Assembly (NCBI GenBank): GCA_002325825.1 | Contig: DCSW01000099.1 | Coordinates: 1 to 14,238, forward strand | Source of the DNA: Collimonas sp. UBA1456 | Lineage (GTDB): Bacteria; Pseudomonadota; Gammaproteobacteria; Burkholderiales; Burkholderiaceae_D | Direction: 5' to 3' | Length of the DNA stretch: 14,238 bases | Part shown: positions 13,813 through 14,238 of the stretch, in pieces | Layout of the letters: each line of letters begins with the position of its first letter | How positions within the stretch are numbered: position 1 is the first letter of the stretch | The notes under the pieces: model-generated | Seen by the model: the letters and a program-made list of their open reading frames with translations, nothing else | Told to the model about the DNA's origin: nothing | Databases searched by the model: none | Made by a program: the position numbers and the translations under genes

Positions 13813-13986
13813 GTGAACTTATATGCCAAAGTACGTTTTGCCGTGATGGTCGAGAACACGAAGTAGCGTGCTGTTGCACAGCTACTTCGTGTCCAGCTTT
13901 GATGCAATCAAAAATCTGGTGATGTCGGCAGCTACCTCATGCAGCCTGCGCTGGTGAGGCAAGCGGGCATTGGAGGCAGCGTATGA
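13813..13986 (+). pseudogene. istA: istA remnant: IS21-family transposase N-terminus
   Basis: A GTG at 13813 begins VNLYAKVRFAVMVENTK, the start of the IstA transposase helix-turn-helix region (homologues resemble YAKVRRAVMVEGxSQREVARxxG). A TAG follows at 13864-13866. Reading on gives RAVAQLLRV and, after one extra base near 13893, SFDAIKNLV, which corresponds to the second helix of the helix-turn-helix. Nothing of the DDE catalytic core (hundreds of codons) is present, so most of the gene has been deleted. The last bases before istB can be read as YLMQPALVRQAGIGGSV ending in a TGA that overlaps the istB ATG (ATGA), which would be the original C-terminus, though that is tentative. The remnant is far too short to catalyse transposition. 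Confidence 0.7.
13856..13892. repeat. Hairpin within the istA remnant
   Basis: ACACGAAGTAGC (13856-13867) pairs exactly with GCTACTTCGTGT (13881-13892). Inside it, GTGC (13868-13871) pairs with GCAC (13876-13879) around a TGTT loop with a single bulged A. This gives about 16 pairs within istA codons that also contain the premature TAG. It may be a mutation-made palindrome. Confidence 0.65.
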
Positions 13987-14238
13987 ATGCCGACATCGAG
14001 CCGTCAATCGGGACCACCACGGTGGTACAGCAAATGCTGTTGATTAATCACTTAAAAGCCTTCAAGCTGCCTACTTTCCGCCAGCGAATATGAGAAAAGG
14101 TCTGCGTTGACTGCGCTGGCGATGCCGAGCCTGAACAAATTCCTGGTGCTGAAGTTAGCAGGTTGTGAATGGATTAACAAGTGCGAGAACGTCATCGTGC
14201 TAGGGACTTCTGGAGTCGGCAAGACGCATATCGCACTG
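13983..14238 (+). pseudogene. istB: istB remnant: IS21-family helper ATPase (runs off window)
   Basis: IstB is the AAA+ ATPase that assists IS21 transposition. An ATG at 13983, with a good GGAGG (13972-13976) six bases before it, starts MNADIEPSIGTTTVVQQMLL, INHLKAFKLPTFRQRI and a TGA at 14091-14093. The reading then shifts: YEK, then AMPSLNKFLVLKLAGCEWIN and KCENVIVLGTSGVGKTHIAL reach the window edge. The P-loop GTSGVGKTH (Walker A) is intact. About 60 residues between the N-terminal helices and 'AMPSLNK' are missing compared with full-length IstB, so there was a deletion as well as a frameshift and stop. The gene continues past 14238, and whether its 3' part survives is unknown. Confidence 0.85.

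Larger units (their letters stand above)
13699..14238 (+). mobile_element. Decayed IS21-family element, left end inside chpA
   Basis: The homology to ChpA stops near 13695, and from TGTACAGACAAGCACACTTG (13699-13718) the sequence is unrelated. The TG start fits IS21-family ends, so I place the left end there by inference. About 115 bases of leader with a strong hairpin precede an istA remnant (13813), followed by an istB remnant (13983) in the canonical istA-istB order. Both genes carry stops and large deletions, so the element cannot move by itself. The right end lies outside the window, so target-site duplication and terminal inverted repeats cannot be checked. Confidence 0.75.

Overview
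The window reads as a chromosomal piece of a betaproteobacterium, most likely Burkholderiales near Oxalobacteraceae (Herminiimonas, Janthinobacterium or Collimonas type). This is inferred from protein sequences recalled from those genera and from two gene orders I recognise there: mpl - YqiA-type esterase - ubiC - RNase II-like - tonB - aroE - mtgA, and hemL - thiD-like - rubredoxin - pilG/H/I/J - chpA. No rRNA, tRNA, CRISPR array or phage module was seen.

The main feature is gene decay. Intact-looking genes sit beside obvious pseudogenes that keep their ancestral order. Part 1 (14-7612) has a truncated small gene, a broken mpl, an esterase with an altered nucleophile elbow, ubiC, an RNase II-family gene, a broken tonB, intact aroE and a broken mtgA. 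Part 2 (7738-11306) is well preserved: corA (+), converging on hemL (-) and a divergent thiD-like kinase (-), then a divergently oriented rubredoxin (+) with a short hairpin at its stop codon. Part 3 (11307-13698) is the ruin of the Pil-Chp chemosensory operon that controls twitching motility. pilG has stops, frameshifts and a lost phospho-acceptor Asp; pilH has only its 3' half; pilI has a frameshift and stops; pilJ has only its N-terminus, joined directly to the C-terminus of chpA. Part 4 (about 13699 to the window end) is a decayed IS21-family element (istA and istB remnants) that appears inserted in the receiver-domain codons of chpA.

What remains is mostly core metabolism: the shikimate pathway (aroE) feeding chorismate to ubiC for ubiquinone, haem precursor synthesis (hemL), thiamine-type kinase, RNA turnover and Mg2+ transport. 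What is lost is murein-peptide recycling (mpl), an accessory peptidoglycan glycosyltransferase (mtgA), a TonB energy transducer and surface motility control. That pattern fits a lineage that has recently become host-restricted or otherwise sheltered and is in an early to middle stage of genome reduction. The lifestyle is inference, since the window shows only the decay. Many premature stops fall where homologues have Gln (CAG/CAA to TAG/TAA), consistent with C-to-T mutation pressure.

I did not find a convincing new biological system. The most unusual items are the pilJ-chpA deletion scar, several long perfect hairpins in otherwise decaying DNA, the altered YqiA active site and the divergent ThiD-like kinase.
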